From an uncultured Eubacteriales bacterium (GTDB lineage Bacteria > Bacillota > Clostridia > Oscillospirales > Oscillospiraceae): 51,584 bases of DNA. The stretch is from contig CAJLCS010000003.1 in NCBI GenBank assembly GCA_905205195.1, positions 1 through 51,584 of the forward strand, given 5' to 3'. Below the pieces are notes generated by a model, which saw only the letters and a list, made by a program, of their open reading frames with translations, had not been told where the DNA came from and made no database searches. This document shows positions 23,139 to 31,156 of this stretch, piece by piece (position 1 is the stretch's first letter; every line of letters starts with the position of its first letter). Made by a program: the position numbers and the translations under genes.

Positions 23139-24521
23139 TTACGCTTCGGTGATGGTGTAGGTCACTTCGTTCTCTTCTTTGGCCTTGCGCTCGTCGAAGA
23201 ACTTCTCGGCCAGGTTGGGGAAGGCGATGTAAGACAGCACGTCCTCGTCGGAGCGGGCAACGCCCTCAAGCTTCTTGCGGGTATCGTCCACGATGGGGGC
23301 CAGGGTGTCGGCGTAGCGGCCGGTCAGCGGCTTCTCGTCGCCCAGGATCTTCTTCTGCACGTCGGGATCGATGGGGGCGGGGGTGTGGCCGTACTCACCC
23401 AGGCAGTAGGCCTTGATTTCCTTGGAAACGGTCTTGTAGCGCTGGCCGTCCAGCACGTTGCGGACCGCCTGCACGCCGACCATCTGGGAGGTGGGGGTAA
23501 CCAGAGGAGGATAGCCCATATCCTTGCGGACCTTGGGCACTTCCATCAGCGCCTCGTCGAACCGGTCCAGAGCGTTCATCTGCTTGAGCTGGCTGAGCAG
23601 GTTGCTGAGCATACCGCCGGGAACCTCGTAGATCAGGCAGTTGGGGTCGGTGGCCATGGACTTGGGCATCAGCGTGCCGTCGGCGATGTAGCCGTCCCGG
23701 ACACCCTTGAAGTAGTCGGCCATCTTCTTGGTGCACTTGTCGTCCAGGTCCACCTCGTAGCCCAGCTGACGCAGGGCGTAGGCCAGCGTCTCGGTGGAGG
23801 GCTGAGAGGTGCCGCCGGAGAAGGGAGAAATGGCGGTGTCGATGATGTCAACGCCGGCTTCCACGGCCTTCAGGTAGGTCATGAAGGCAAGGCCGGTGGT
23901 GCAGTGGGTGTGCAGGTCGATGGGCAGGTCCACGGCGTCCTTGATGGCGGAAACCAGATCGTAGGCTTCCTTCGGGCCCATGATACCGGCCATATCCTTG
24001 ATGCAGATGGTGGAAGCGCCCATTTCCTTCAGTTCCTTGACCATCTGCACATACTTGGCGTGGGTATGGACAGGGGAGGTGGTGTAGGAGATGGTGCCGG
24101 ACGCGATGGCGCCGGCCTTGACGGTGGCTTCCATGGCGGTCTTGAGGTTGGTGACGTCGTTCAGGGCGTCGAAGATGCGGATGACGTCGATGCCGTTCTC
24201 GACCGCCTTGGCCACGAACATCTTCACGAAATCATCGGGGTAGTGGGAATAACCCAGGACGTTCTGGCCCCGCAGCAGCATCTGCAGCTTGGTGTTGGGC
24301 ATTTTGGCGCGGATTTTCCGCAGCCGCTCCCAGGGATCCTCGTGCAGATAGCGCAGGCAGACGTCGAAGGTCGCGCCGCCCCAGCACTCGGCTGCGTAGT
24401 AGCCGGCCTTATCGATGGTTTCGAGCATGGGCTCGAACTTGTCGTAAGGCAGCCGGGTTGCGATCAGAGACTGGTTCGCGTCACGCAGAACCGTCTCAAC
24501 AAACTGAACTTTTTGAGCCAT
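23139..24521 (-). CDS. oadA: Oxaloacetate decarboxylase alpha subunit (carboxyltransferase)
   Basis: The protein has 460 residues. An HMGL-like TIM barrel (about 1-280) begins VETVLRDANQSL, with the metal-binding Asp and the His pair in DLHTHCTTG. The carbamylated Lys motif is CIKDMAG. A PYC_OADA domain follows (about 290-440). It transfers CO2 from oxaloacetate to biotin. It is about 130 residues shorter than full-length OadA because the biotin domain is a separate gene. A related carboxyltransferase is subunit B of pyruvate carboxylase, but the adjacent beta and gamma subunits point to the Na+ pump. Its mRNA leader is long and structured (24569-24672). Confidence 0.94.
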   Translation of the reverse strand: MAQKVQFVETVLRDANQSLIATRLPYDKFEPMLETIDKAGYYAAECWGGATFDVCLRYLHEDPWERLRKIRAKMPNTKLQMLLRGQNVLGYSHYPDDFVKMFVAKAVENGIDVIRIFDALNDVTNLKTAMEATVKAGAIASGTISYTTSPVHTHAKYVQMVKELKEMGASTICIKDMAGIMGPKEAYDLVSAIKDAVDLPIDLHTHCTTGLAFMTYLKAVEAGVDIIDTAISPFSGGTSQPSTETLAYALRQLGYEVDLDDKCTKKMADYFKGVRDGYIADGTLMPKSMATDPNCLIYEVPGGMLSNLLSQLKQMNALDRFDEALMEVPKVRKDMGYPPLVTPTSQMVGVQAVRNVLDGQRYKTVSKEIKAYCLGEYGHTPAPIDPDVQKKILGDEKPLTGRYADTLAPIVDDTRKKLEGVARSDEDVLSYIAFPNLAEKFFDERKAKEENEVTYTITEA

Positions 24522-24568
24522 TTGTTTTGAACCTCCGTAGATGAATATTGTTTGAAGTGCGGGAAAAA

Positions 24569-24672
24569 CGGCTGGAAATGCGGTGATTTCCGGCCGGCAA
24601 GGAAAAAATCATGGGATCAAGATGCGATTTTACCCGCTCTCGCCACACTTGCGGGGAAGTGTGAGGGCGGGT
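24569..24672 (-). promoter_or_regulatory. Structured 5' leader of the oad operon
   Basis: Two hairpins lie between the promoter and oadA. One at 24632-24672 has an outer stem ACCCGC/GCGGGT and inner stem CACACTT/AAGTGTG separated by an asymmetric internal loop. The other at 24569-24596 has CGGC-GGAAAT/ATTTCC-GCCG. No terminator hairpin with U tract and no known riboswitch class was recognised. Confidence 0.5.
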
Positions 24673-24695
24673 TCGTCCCAACTTCCACCAGATAC

Positions 24696-24724
24696 ATTCT
24701 AGCATAGATCCGCCCGGATGTCCA
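24696..24724 (-). promoter_or_regulatory. Promoter of the oad operon
   Basis: TGGACA (24719-24724), 17 bp, TAGAAT (24696-24701) on the minus strand. The leader to the oadA start is about 168 nt. Confidence 0.7.
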
Positions 24725-24803
24725 CAGGTAATTTGCCATTTTCTCCGAAGTTTTTACCGTTTTTTTACCGCCGGTCCGGGGCGGAAAGTTTTTCGGAAAA
24801 CGG

Positions 24804-24832
24804 TTGCGTCCGACGGAGGAATGATGTATAAT
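24804..24832 (+). promoter_or_regulatory. pta promoter
   Basis: TTGCGT (24804-24809), 17 bp, TATAAT (24827-24832), divergent from the oad promoter about 80 bp away. Confidence 0.7.
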
Positions 24833-24881
24833 AACAGAGTCAAAAATTGGGCTTCGCGCCCGTATCTGGAGGAATCTGATC

Positions 24882-25880
24882 ATGTTTGATGCAATGATTG
24901 AAACGTTAAAGAAGAATCCCCGCAAAATCGTCTTCACCGAGGGCCATGACGCCCGGATCCTGGAGGCCACCGACCGGCTGGTGAAGGGCGGCTTCCTGAC
25001 CCCGATCCTCATCGGCAACGTGGACACCGTGAAGGAAAATGCGGCCAAGGGCGGCTACAATATCGAGGGTGTGGAAATTCTGGACCCCGCCACCTATCCC
25101 GGCATGGACGAGATGGTGGCCAAGATGGTGGAGCTTCGCAAGGGCAAGATGAGCGAAGAGGACTGCCGCAAGGCCCTGTCCAAGGGCAACTACTTCGGCA
25201 CCATGCTGGTGAAGATGGGCTACGCCGATTCCCTGCTGGGCGGCGCCACCTACTCCACCGCCGACACCGTCCGTCCCGCCCTGCAGCTGGTAAAGGCCAA
25301 GAAGGGCGCGAATCTGGTGTCCTCCTGCTTCATTCTGGTCCGAGGCGACGAGAAGCTGGCCATGGGCGACTGCGCCATCAACCTGAGCTATGAGGACAGC
25401 GTGGACAAGGAAGGCAACGTCACCGTCTCCGCCGCCCGGAAGCTGGCCGAGGTGGCCGTGGAAACCGCCAAGACCGCCAAGGTCTTCGGCATCGAGCCGA
25501 AGGTTGCCATGCTGAGCTTCTCCACCAACGGCTCCGGCAAGGGCGGCACGGTGAAGCTGAGCCACGACGCCACCCAGGTGGCCAAGGAGCTGGATCCCTC
25601 CCTGCTCATCGACGGCGAGATGCAGTTCGACGCCGCCGTGGCGCCGGAGGTTGGCCAGCTGAAGTTCCCCGGCTCTCCGGTGGCGGGCCACGCCAACACC
25701 TTCATCTTCCCCAACATTGAGGCGGGCAACATCGGCTACAAGATCGCCCAGCGTCTGGGCGGCTTCGAGGCCTACGGCCCCATCCTGCAGGGTCTGGCCG
25801 CGCCCATCAACGACCTGTCCCGGGGCTGCAACGCCGACGAGGTCTACAAGATGGCCATCATCACCGCCGCGCTGGTGTAA
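24882..25880 (+). CDS. pta: Phosphate acetyltransferase
   Basis: The protein has 332 residues, the size of the short clostridial/Bacillus Pta. It starts with IVFTEGHDARILEATDRL. The PTA domain motifs include SFSTNGSGKGG and, near the C terminus, NTFIFPNIEAGNIGYKIAQR. It converts acetyl-CoA and phosphate to acetyl phosphate, feeding substrate-level ATP formation through acetate kinase (ackA is not in the window). It is monocistronic, with a strong promoter, a TGGAGGA ribosome site and two hairpins after the stop. Divergence from oad links oxaloacetate-to-pyruvate flux with acetate formation. Confidence 0.95.
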   Translation: MFDAMIETLKKNPRKIVFTEGHDARILEATDRLVKGGFLTPILIGNVDTVKENAAKGGYNIEGVEILDPATYPGMDEMVAKMVELRKGKMSEEDCRKALSKGNYFGTMLVKMGYADSLLGGATYSTADTVRPALQLVKAKKGANLVSSCFILVRGDEKLAMGDCAINLSYEDSVDKEGNVTVSAARKLAEVAVETAKTAKVFGIEPKVAMLSFSTNGSGKGGTVKLSHDATQVAKELDPSLLIDGEMQFDAAVAPEVGQLKFPGSPVAGHANTFIFPNIEAGNIGYKIAQRLGGFEAYGPILQGLAAPINDLSRGCNADEVYKMAIITAALV

Positions 25881-25904
25881 GCGCAGCAGGCATCATAATC
25901 AGAA

Positions 25905-25966
25905 GGTCCGGCACCGCAAGGTGCCGGACCAGAATTTTCCCCAGCTTCCGCAACCGGAAGCTGGGG
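25905..25966. terminator. Tandem hairpin terminators between pta and ECF gene
   Basis: A perfect 11-bp stem with GCAA loop (25905-25930) is followed by a TTTT run, then a perfect 12-bp stem CCCCAGCTTCCG with CAAC loop (25939-25966). They lie between convergent genes and probably serve both. Confidence 0.85.
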
Positions 25967-25982
25967 ATCCTTGTATGAAGCA

Positions 25983-27059
25983 TTAACCTTCGCCGTTGAC
26001 GAGGAATTTCTGCACCTGGCCGGTTTTGTCCGTCAGCACCACGGTGACGGTGCCCACCCGGGTCATCAGGCCGTCCTTGGCGGCGGCGGCAGCCTTGGAT
26101 TTGGACATTCCCCGCAGGCCCTCCAGCGTCTGGTCGGAATCGGCCAGCGCCTGCTCGTCCACCTGATACACCGCCACGGAATAGGTGGTGTAGCCCTTGC
26201 CGAACTTCCGGTAGGCACTTTCGACGGTGGTCACCAGCGTGGTGTCGTCCCACTGGTCGGTCTGATCCTTGACGATGTCAATCATCTCGCAGTTGCGGTC
26301 ATATCGCTCGGAGGCGGAATAGGCGGCACTGACGGAGGTATGGTCGTAATAATAGAAGAGGTAGCCGGTGACGCAGCCCGCACCGATGGCAAACAGCACC
26401 ACCAGCGTGGCAATCTGCTTGCCGGTGAACTTCATGCTTTCCTTTCCGGCGGAATTGTCGTAGGTCAGCCCCAGCCGGTGGGTCAGCGGCACCACGATGG
26501 ACAGAAACAGCGCCAGCAGGAACGCCTCAATGGGGAACATACACAGGTTCTTGATGACCGCCGGGAGCACCATGGCCGCATAGGATTTTCCCATGATGAC
26601 CCGGTAGTACCAGAAGGAAATGACACTGTTGAACAGGATGTTCACCAGAAGATCCATGCTGAACCGGGCCAGAATCACCCGCCGGGCCGTCATTTTTGCC
26701 CGGTAGAAAAACAGGGCAAACAGCACGCTTCCCGCCACTTCCACGAACATATAGGGGAAGAAATAGGTGCCCTGTGGGAAAAGAATACATCCCAGCGTAT
26801 CGGACACGCAGGCCGCCAGGCCCGCCATCACCGGTCCGAAAATCATGGCGCCCATGGCGTTGACCAGCGGCGCGCCGATGTTGATGCGCAGGTTGGGGGC
26901 CAACGGGATGCTGGCAAACTTCATGGCGACACGCAGCGCAATCATCAGCGCGGCAATGACCAGCATCCGGGTGTCTTTCAGCTCTGCGACGGCATCCCGC
27001 CAGTAAGCCCGGCAGAAGGGTGTGGCGTAAAGGGTACGGGGTTTCTCTTTGGTTGACAT
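25983..27059 (-). CDS. ECF transporter S component, folate family, with C-terminal extension
   Basis: The protein has 358 residues. Residues about 30-195 form a FolT-like S component: ASIPLAPNLRINIGAPL, GAMIFGPVMAGLAACVSD and LFPQGTYFFPYMFVEV follow the family pattern of substrate-binding membrane subunits that share an energising module. Most FolT proteins end near 170-190 residues. Here another membrane helix (about residues 225-247) and roughly 110 soluble, probably extracytoplasmic residues follow. The ATG at 27059 follows AAAGGAGG. A structured RNA with a terminator lies just upstream. A folate-like ligand is inferred from the family only. Confidence 0.82.
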   Translation of the reverse strand: MSTKEKPRTLYATPFCRAYWRDAVAELKDTRMLVIAALMIALRVAMKFASIPLAPNLRINIGAPLVNAMGAMIFGPVMAGLAACVSDTLGCILFPQGTYFFPYMFVEVAGSVLFALFFYRAKMTARRVILARFSMDLLVNILFNSVISFWYYRVIMGKSYAAMVLPAVIKNLCMFPIEAFLLALFLSIVVPLTHRLGLTYDNSAGKESMKFTGKQIATLVVLFAIGAGCVTGYLFYYYDHTSVSAAYSASERYDRNCEMIDIVKDQTDQWDDTTLVTTVESAYRKFGKGYTTYSVAVYQVDEQALADSDQTLEGLRGMSKSKAAAAAKDGLMTRVGTVTVVLTDKTGQVQKFLVNGEG

Positions 27060-27130
27060 AAAAATTCCTCCTTTATGATTCCGGCAAACGATCCTCAGGC
27101 GCTGTATCCTGTCCCTTCGGTGCGGCAAAG

Positions 27131-27170
27131 AAAAAATCCCCATTTTTCGGACACATACCGAAAAACGGGG
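27131..27170 (-). terminator. Terminator of the structured RNA
   Basis: On the minus strand CCCCGTTTTTCGG pairs with CCGAAAAATGGGG (one G-U) around a 7-nt loop and is followed by ATTTTTT. Confidence 0.9.
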
Positions 27171-27381
27171 AGAACGTCATCTTGCCATAGAACTCCGAGG
27201 GGGATGGACAGCAAACATACGCCGCGGCCATTCGCCCGACCGAGTATCGTTGCTACATAAAGGAGGCTGACCACCCATTATGCAACAGCGGGTGCGGTGA
27301 CCCCATCGCGGACGCACGTCCTTCGTCTGCCAGACAACTCCCCATTTTGGCAGCACTTCACGCAGGGCACCTACTCTGTTC
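27131..27381 (-). ncRNA. Promoter-to-terminator structured RNA, unassigned class; possible leader of the ECF gene
   Basis: A minus-strand promoter (27388-27416) and a strong terminator (27131-27170) bracket about 250 nt with little coding capacity. Within the RNA several perfect local stems occur: CTGCCA/TGGCAG around a 15-nt loop, GGAC/GTCC with a GTGC loop, GTTGC/GCAAC around an inner G-rich/C-rich helix, and CGGTC/GGCCG. The ECF gene starts about 65 nt beyond the terminator. It could be a free-standing RNA (6S-like or similar) or a termination-controlled riboswitch. I could not match it to THF, T-box, cobalamin, TPP, FMN or glycine consensus motifs. Confidence 0.55.
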
Positions 27382-27387
27382 GGTGTT

Positions 27388-27416
27388 ATCATACACGATT
27401 GCGGCGCCGTTGTAAA
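27388..27416 (-). promoter_or_regulatory. Promoter of the structured RNA / ECF gene
   Basis: TTTACA (27411-27416), 17 bp, TATGAT (27388-27393), minus strand. Predicted start near 27381. Confidence 0.65.
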
Positions 27417-27506
27417 GACCCCATGGAAGAATTTCGGGAATTTTTTCGCACAGTGGCGCAACGGGGGCCGGAAACAGGGAACCTGTCGTGCGGTTTGGCG
27501 GCGCCC

Positions 27507-27534
27507 GGGCCGGATTCGCGGAGTTTCCCGGCCC
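27507..27534. other. GC hairpin upstream of noc
   Basis: GGGCCGG (27507-27513) pairs with CCGGCCC (27528-27534). It lies just upstream of a TACAAT -10 (27543-27548) that has no good -35. It may be an operator or simply part of the promoter region. Confidence 0.35.
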
Positions 27535-27580
27535 CCGGCCGCTACAATGAAAGATACCACTTACCAAGGGAGGAAGGGCA

Positions 27581-28399
27581 ATGCAATGCCAGAAGCTAAA
27601 AACCTATATGGAGACGGGCAGGGTGGTGTTCCTGCCGGCCCGGTCCATCCGGCCCAATCCGGCCCAGCCCCGGCGGGTGTTCCGGGAGGAAAGTTTGCAG
27701 GAGCTGGCCGATTCCATCCGCCAGCACGGGATTCTGCAGCCGCTGGCGGTGCGCCGGGTGGGCACCGCCTATGAGCTGATCGCCGGGGAGCGGCGGCTCC
27801 GGGCCGGGCAGCTGGCGGGGCTGACGGAAATCCCCTGCATCATCATGAGCATGGACGAAAAGGAGTCCGGCATGGCGGCGCTGGTGGAAAATCTCCAGCG
27901 GCAGGATCTGGATTTCATTGAGGAGGCCATGGGCATCGCCCGGCTGATGGAGCAGTGGTCCATGAGTCAGGAGCAGGCCGCCCGGCTGCTGGGCAAAAGC
28001 CAGAGCGCCGTGGCCAACAAGCTCCGGCTGCTGCGCCATACGCCCCGGGTGCTGGAGGCCCTGCGGGCAGGCAATCTCACCGAGCGCCACGCCCGGGCAC
28101 TGCTGAAGCTGACCACGGAGGAGGAAAAGCTGGCGGCCATCGGCGTCATCACCCAGAGCGCCATGAGCGTGGCCCGGACGGAGCGGTACATCGACGCACT
28201 GCTGGCCCGGAAGGAAAATCAGGCGCCGAAGGCCAACGTGGGGGTGTTTCTCACCAATCTGAGCCAGTCTCTGGCCCGGATCCAGCGCTGCGGCATTCCG
28301 GCGGTCTCCGAGCGGCGGGAGACGGACCGGCAGATCGTGCTGACCATCACGATTCCCAAAACCTCCGGCCCCGTGCCGCCGCCCCCGGAGCCGAAATGA
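27581..28399 (+). CDS. noc: Nucleoid occlusion protein Noc (ParB paralogue)
   Basis: The protein has 272 residues. The ParB N-terminal CTPase-type region includes NPAQPRRVF and AGERRLRAGQLAG, followed by ENLQRQDLDFIEEAMGIARL. The helix-turn-helix reads MSQEQAARLLGKSQSAVANK with LRLLRH after it. Noc length and this HTH distinguish it from the ParB at 50683-51546. Noc binds NBS sites and blocks Z-ring assembly over the nucleoid. A perfect 14-bp NBS-type palindrome exists at 38590-38603. The start follows GGGAGGAAGGGC. Unlike the usual order it is not adjacent to parA. Confidence 0.85.
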   Translation: MQCQKLKTYMETGRVVFLPARSIRPNPAQPRRVFREESLQELADSIRQHGILQPLAVRRVGTAYELIAGERRLRAGQLAGLTEIPCIIMSMDEKESGMAALVENLQRQDLDFIEEAMGIARLMEQWSMSQEQAARLLGKSQSAVANKLRLLRHTPRVLEALRAGNLTERHARALLKLTTEEEKLAAIGVITQSAMSVARTERYIDALLARKENQAPKANVGVFLTNLSQSLARIQRCGIPAVSERRETDRQIVLTITIPKTSGPVPPPPEPK

Positions 28400-28402
28400 A
28401 AA

Positions 28403-28460
28403 GCGCCCGGAAACGCCGGCGCCGCCCAGGCGGCAGGCCGGATCGTTCCGGGCGTTAAAA
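28403..28460. terminator. Terminator shared by noc and degV
   Basis: CGCCCGGAA (28404-28412) pairs with TTCCGGGCG (28446-28454), with a further GC-rich stem inside. The minus-strand reading ends in GCGCTTTTC and so favours degV termination. Confidence 0.75.
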
Positions 28461-28469
28461 CTGCAAAAA

Positions 28470-29333
28470 TCAGCGGTGAGTGCCGAGGAAGAACAGCGCC
28501 AGCGTGCCGGGACCGGAATGGGAGCCGATCACCGCGCCGGTGTAGCCGATAAAGACGTTTTTCACGCCGCACTTTTCCCGGACCAGCTTTTCCAGGTACC
28601 GGGCGTCGTCGATGCAGTCGCCGTGGCAGATGAACATGGTTTCGTTCTCGCCGGGCAGGCCCAGCTCCAGCGCCTTCTGGACCAGCGCCTCGATGGAGGC
28701 CTTCCGGCCCCGGACCTTGCCCATGTTGATGAGGTGGCCGTCATCGTCGGTATGAAGCACGGGCTTGATCTTCAGCATGGTGCCCACCAGCGCCGTGGCG
28801 GCGCTGACCCGGCCGCCCCGCTTCAGGTACATCAGGTCGTCCACGGTGAACCAGTGGCACAGATGGGGCTTCAGCTCCTCCACCCAGGCGGTGAGGGCGT
28901 CCAGATCCAGTCCCTCGTCCCGCTTTTTGCAGGCGTACCACACCAGCAGTCCCTCGCCCAGCGACGCGCAGCGGGTGTCCACCACGTTGACCTTCCGGCC
29001 GGGGTACCGCTCCTCCAGCTCCTTGGCGGCAATCACTGCGGACTGATACGTCGTGCTCAGGCCGGACGAGAAGGCCAGCACCAGCACGTCCTTTCTCTCC
29101 TGCACCACCGGCTCGATGGCGGCCCGCCAGTGCTCCGGATTGGCAGCGGCGGTGGTGGCCACCTCCCCGGCCCGGAGAGCAGCGTAGAGGGCGCGGATAT
29201 CGTCGGTGACGGAATCGCCCAAGGTTTTGCCTTCAAAATTCAGCGTCAGGCTGACGCATTTGACATCCAGCTCCCGGATGAGATCGGCGGGTAAATCGCT
29301 GGCGGAATCGGTGATGATCTGATAGGTTGACAT
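28470..29333 (-). CDS. DegV family fatty-acid-binding protein
   Basis: The protein has 287 residues. The N-terminal ITDSASDLPADLI motif and FSSGLSTTYQSA are the family ligand-binding signatures. YLKRGGRVS and FIGYTGAVIGSHSGPGTLAL near the C terminus complete the pattern. DegV/FakB proteins bind a fatty acid and present it to the kinase FakA for phosphorylation. No fakA is in the window. The ATG at 29333 is ten bases after AGGGAG. A GTG nine bases earlier lies too close to that site. Confidence 0.92.
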   Translation of the reverse strand: MSTYQIITDSASDLPADLIRELDVKCVSLTLNFEGKTLGDSVTDDIRALYAALRAGEVATTAAANPEHWRAAIEPVVQERKDVLVLAFSSGLSTTYQSAVIAAKELEERYPGRKVNVVDTRCASLGEGLLVWYACKKRDEGLDLDALTAWVEELKPHLCHWFTVDDLMYLKRGGRVSAATALVGTMLKIKPVLHTDDDGHLINMGKVRGRKASIEALVQKALELGLPGENETMFICHGDCIDDARYLEKLVREKCGVKNVFIGYTGAVIGSHSGPGTLALFFLGTHR

Positions 29334-29379
29334 GGTCGGCACACTCCCTAAAAAAAGCTGGACAAGATTGCCCGCAGGT

Positions 29380-29385
29380 ATTATA
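29380..29385 (-). promoter_or_regulatory. -10 element of degV
   Basis: A perfect TATAAT on the minus strand, about 47 nt before the start. The -35 is weak (CTTTAT at 17 bp). Confidence 0.45.
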
Positions 29386-29539
29386 ATAATGGAACTTTTA
29401 CCATAAAGGATATCACGATCATATCAGATTTTTGCCGCCGCGTCAAATCAATTTTGGGAGAGCGCCTGCCGGGCATCTCCCCGCGCGGTAGAATGGCCGG
29501 TCTACCGGCGGTAGAGATCGTTCTGGGGAGGGATTGGCA

Positions 29540-30736
29540 TTGACCGCACGTTTGTTTCGCCGCCTGATTCCGGGCTACGATCACCCGGAGCGCCCGGAGG
29601 TCCGGGCCGCCGCCGGACGGCTGGCCGGGCTGATCGGCATTCTGTGCAACGTGCTGCTGTGCGCGGGCAAGCTGACGGTGGGCGCCCTCACCGGCTCGGT
29701 GGCCATCACCGCCGACGGCCTGAATAACCTGTCCGACGCCTCCAGCTCCGTGGTGACGCTTCTGGGCTTCAAGCTGGCGGAAAAGCCCGCCGACGACCGG
29801 CACCCTTACGGCCACGCCCGGTTTGAATACCTGTCGGGCCTTGCCGTGGCGGCGATGATCGTGGTCATCGGCTTCGAGTTGGTCCGGACCTCCGTCGGGA
29901 GCATTCTGCACCCGGAGGATGTGGCCTTTTCCGGCGCCGCCGTGGCGGTGCTGGTGATTTCCATGGCCGTGAAGCTGTGGATGGCACTGATGAACCGCAG
30001 CGTAGGCCGGACCGTCGGCTCCACCACGCTGGCGGCCACCGCCGCCGACAGCCGCAACGACGTGCTGACCACCGGCGCGGTGCTGGCGGCGGCGCTGGTG
30101 GAGAAGTTCACCGGACTTCATGTGGACGGCTGGATGGGTCTTGCCGTGGGCCTGTTCATTCTGTACAGCGGCGCGGGGCTGGCTAAGGAAACCATCAGCC
30201 CCCTGCTGGGCGAAGCGGCCAGCCCGGAGCTACAGCGGCTCATCGAGGACAAAATCAAGGAAAACCCCTATGTGCTGGGCTATCACGACCTGATGGTCCA
30301 CGATTACGGCCCCAATCAGCGCTTTGCCAGCATCCATGTGGAAATGGACCACCGTGAAAGCCCGGTGGTGTGCCACGAAATCATCGACCGGCTGGAGCGG
30401 GAGTGTCTGGAAAGCCACGGCATCCATCTGGTGATCCACTACGACCCGGTGGTCACCGACGATCCGGAACTGAACCGGCTTCAGGACCGGGTCCGGGCCA
30501 TTCTGAAGGACATCGACCCCCGGCTGCACATCCACGATTTCCGGATGGTTCAGGGAGAACAGGACTGCACGCTGATTTTCGACATGACGGTGCCCGCCGC
30601 GCTGGAGCATCAGAAGGACCGGCTGCGGCAGGCGGTGGCCGACGGTCTGGCCGAAACGGAGGAGAAAACCTGCCACCTCGTGATTACCTACGACCCGGAA
30701 GCCTTCAACGGCTTTGAAAAATCCGGAAAAAACTGA
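29540..30736 (+). CDS. Cation diffusion facilitator (CDF) metal exporter
   Basis: The protein has 398 residues. The membrane metal sites are visible: DGLNNLSDASSS in helix 2 and DSRNDVLTT in helix 5. HPYGHARFEYL follows helix 2 and is typical of Zn/Mn/Fe exporters. The cytoplasmic metal-binding domain (about 210-300) is followed by a further 95 or so residues with an HDFRMVQGEQ segment, longer than the usual 300-residue CDF. The start is TTG at 29540, eight bases after GGAGG. A TTG six bases earlier is too close. Asn-Asp rather than His-Asp in the helix 2 site argues against strict Zn specificity and for Mn or Fe (inference). Confidence 0.9.
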   Translation: MTARLFRRLIPGYDHPERPEVRAAAGRLAGLIGILCNVLLCAGKLTVGALTGSVAITADGLNNLSDASSSVVTLLGFKLAEKPADDRHPYGHARFEYLSGLAVAAMIVVIGFELVRTSVGSILHPEDVAFSGAAVAVLVISMAVKLWMALMNRSVGRTVGSTTLAATAADSRNDVLTTGAVLAAALVEKFTGLHVDGWMGLAVGLFILYSGAGLAKETISPLLGEAASPELQRLIEDKIKENPYVLGYHDLMVHDYGPNQRFASIHVEMDHRESPVVCHEIIDRLERECLESHGIHLVIHYDPVVTDDPELNRLQDRVRAILKDIDPRLHIHDFRMVQGEQDCTLIFDMTVPAALEHQKDRLRQAVADGLAETEEKTCHLVITYDPEAFNGFEKSGKN

Positions 30737-30744
30737 GGGCGGGG

Positions 30745-30773
30745 TTTACAGCATCTGCCATCCGTTGTACAAT
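30745..30773 (+). promoter_or_regulatory. Promoter of the small acidic membrane protein / gluQRS
   Basis: TTTACA (30745-30750), 17 bp, TACAAT (30768-30773). Confidence 0.65.
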
Positions 30774-30796
30774 CAATATGGATAGGAGGGACTGCC

Positions 30797-31156
30797 ATGT
30801 TCAAGGATACGAAAGAGGAATTGGAGCGGCTGGAGGAGGAGCTTCTGGCCGAGGACGAAACGCCTGCCGACCCCGAACCGGAGGACGGCAGCGCCCCCTA
30901 TGACTTCGACGCGGAGGCGGACTGGCCCGAGGATCCGGATCAGACCCGGGTATTCCGGCCGGTGCGGCCCATGCCTCAGGGCCGAGCCTACAACGCCGAC
31001 CGGACCGATGAGGACCCGGAGGACATCAGCGACGACCTGCTGGACGACACGCCCCGGCGCTCCAACGGCCCGCTGGTGGCGCTGGCCGTCATCATGACGG
31101 TGTGCATCGTGGTGCTGATAGCCTTCTGGGTGCTGCGGCTCCGGGGGATTCTGTGA
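30797..31156 (+). CDS. Small acidic single-pass membrane protein, unknown function
   Basis: The protein has 119 residues. The first 85 or so are rich in Asp, Glu and Pro (LEEELLAEDE, DPEPEDGS, DEDPEDISDDLLDD) with no Cys. A single hydrophobic helix follows at about 92-113 (PLVALAVIMTVCIVVLIAFW) and a short basic end (RLRGIL). This predicts a cytoplasmic acidic N-terminal domain anchored at its C terminus. The ribosome site is TAGGAGG. Its stop overlaps the GTG start of gluQRS, so the two are coupled, though nothing links their functions. I do not recognise a family. Confidence 0.75.
   Translation: MFKDTKEELERLEEELLAEDETPADPEPEDGSAPYDFDAEADWPEDPDQTRVFRPVRPMPQGRAYNADRTDEDPEDISDDLLDDTPRRSNGPLVALAVIMTVCIVVLIAFWVLRLRGIL

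Noticed and set aside
27060..27381. THF riboswitch or T-box before the ECF gene
   Set aside because: The folate riboswitch core and the T-box AGGGTGGNACCGCG motif are absent. Only GGGTGG is shared, which is too little.
29457..29482. GGGAGA/TCTCCC hairpin upstream of the CDF gene as a riboswitch (for example Mn-sensing yybP-ykoY)
   Set aside because: It is short, upstream of the only possible -10, and lacks the conserved loops of that class.
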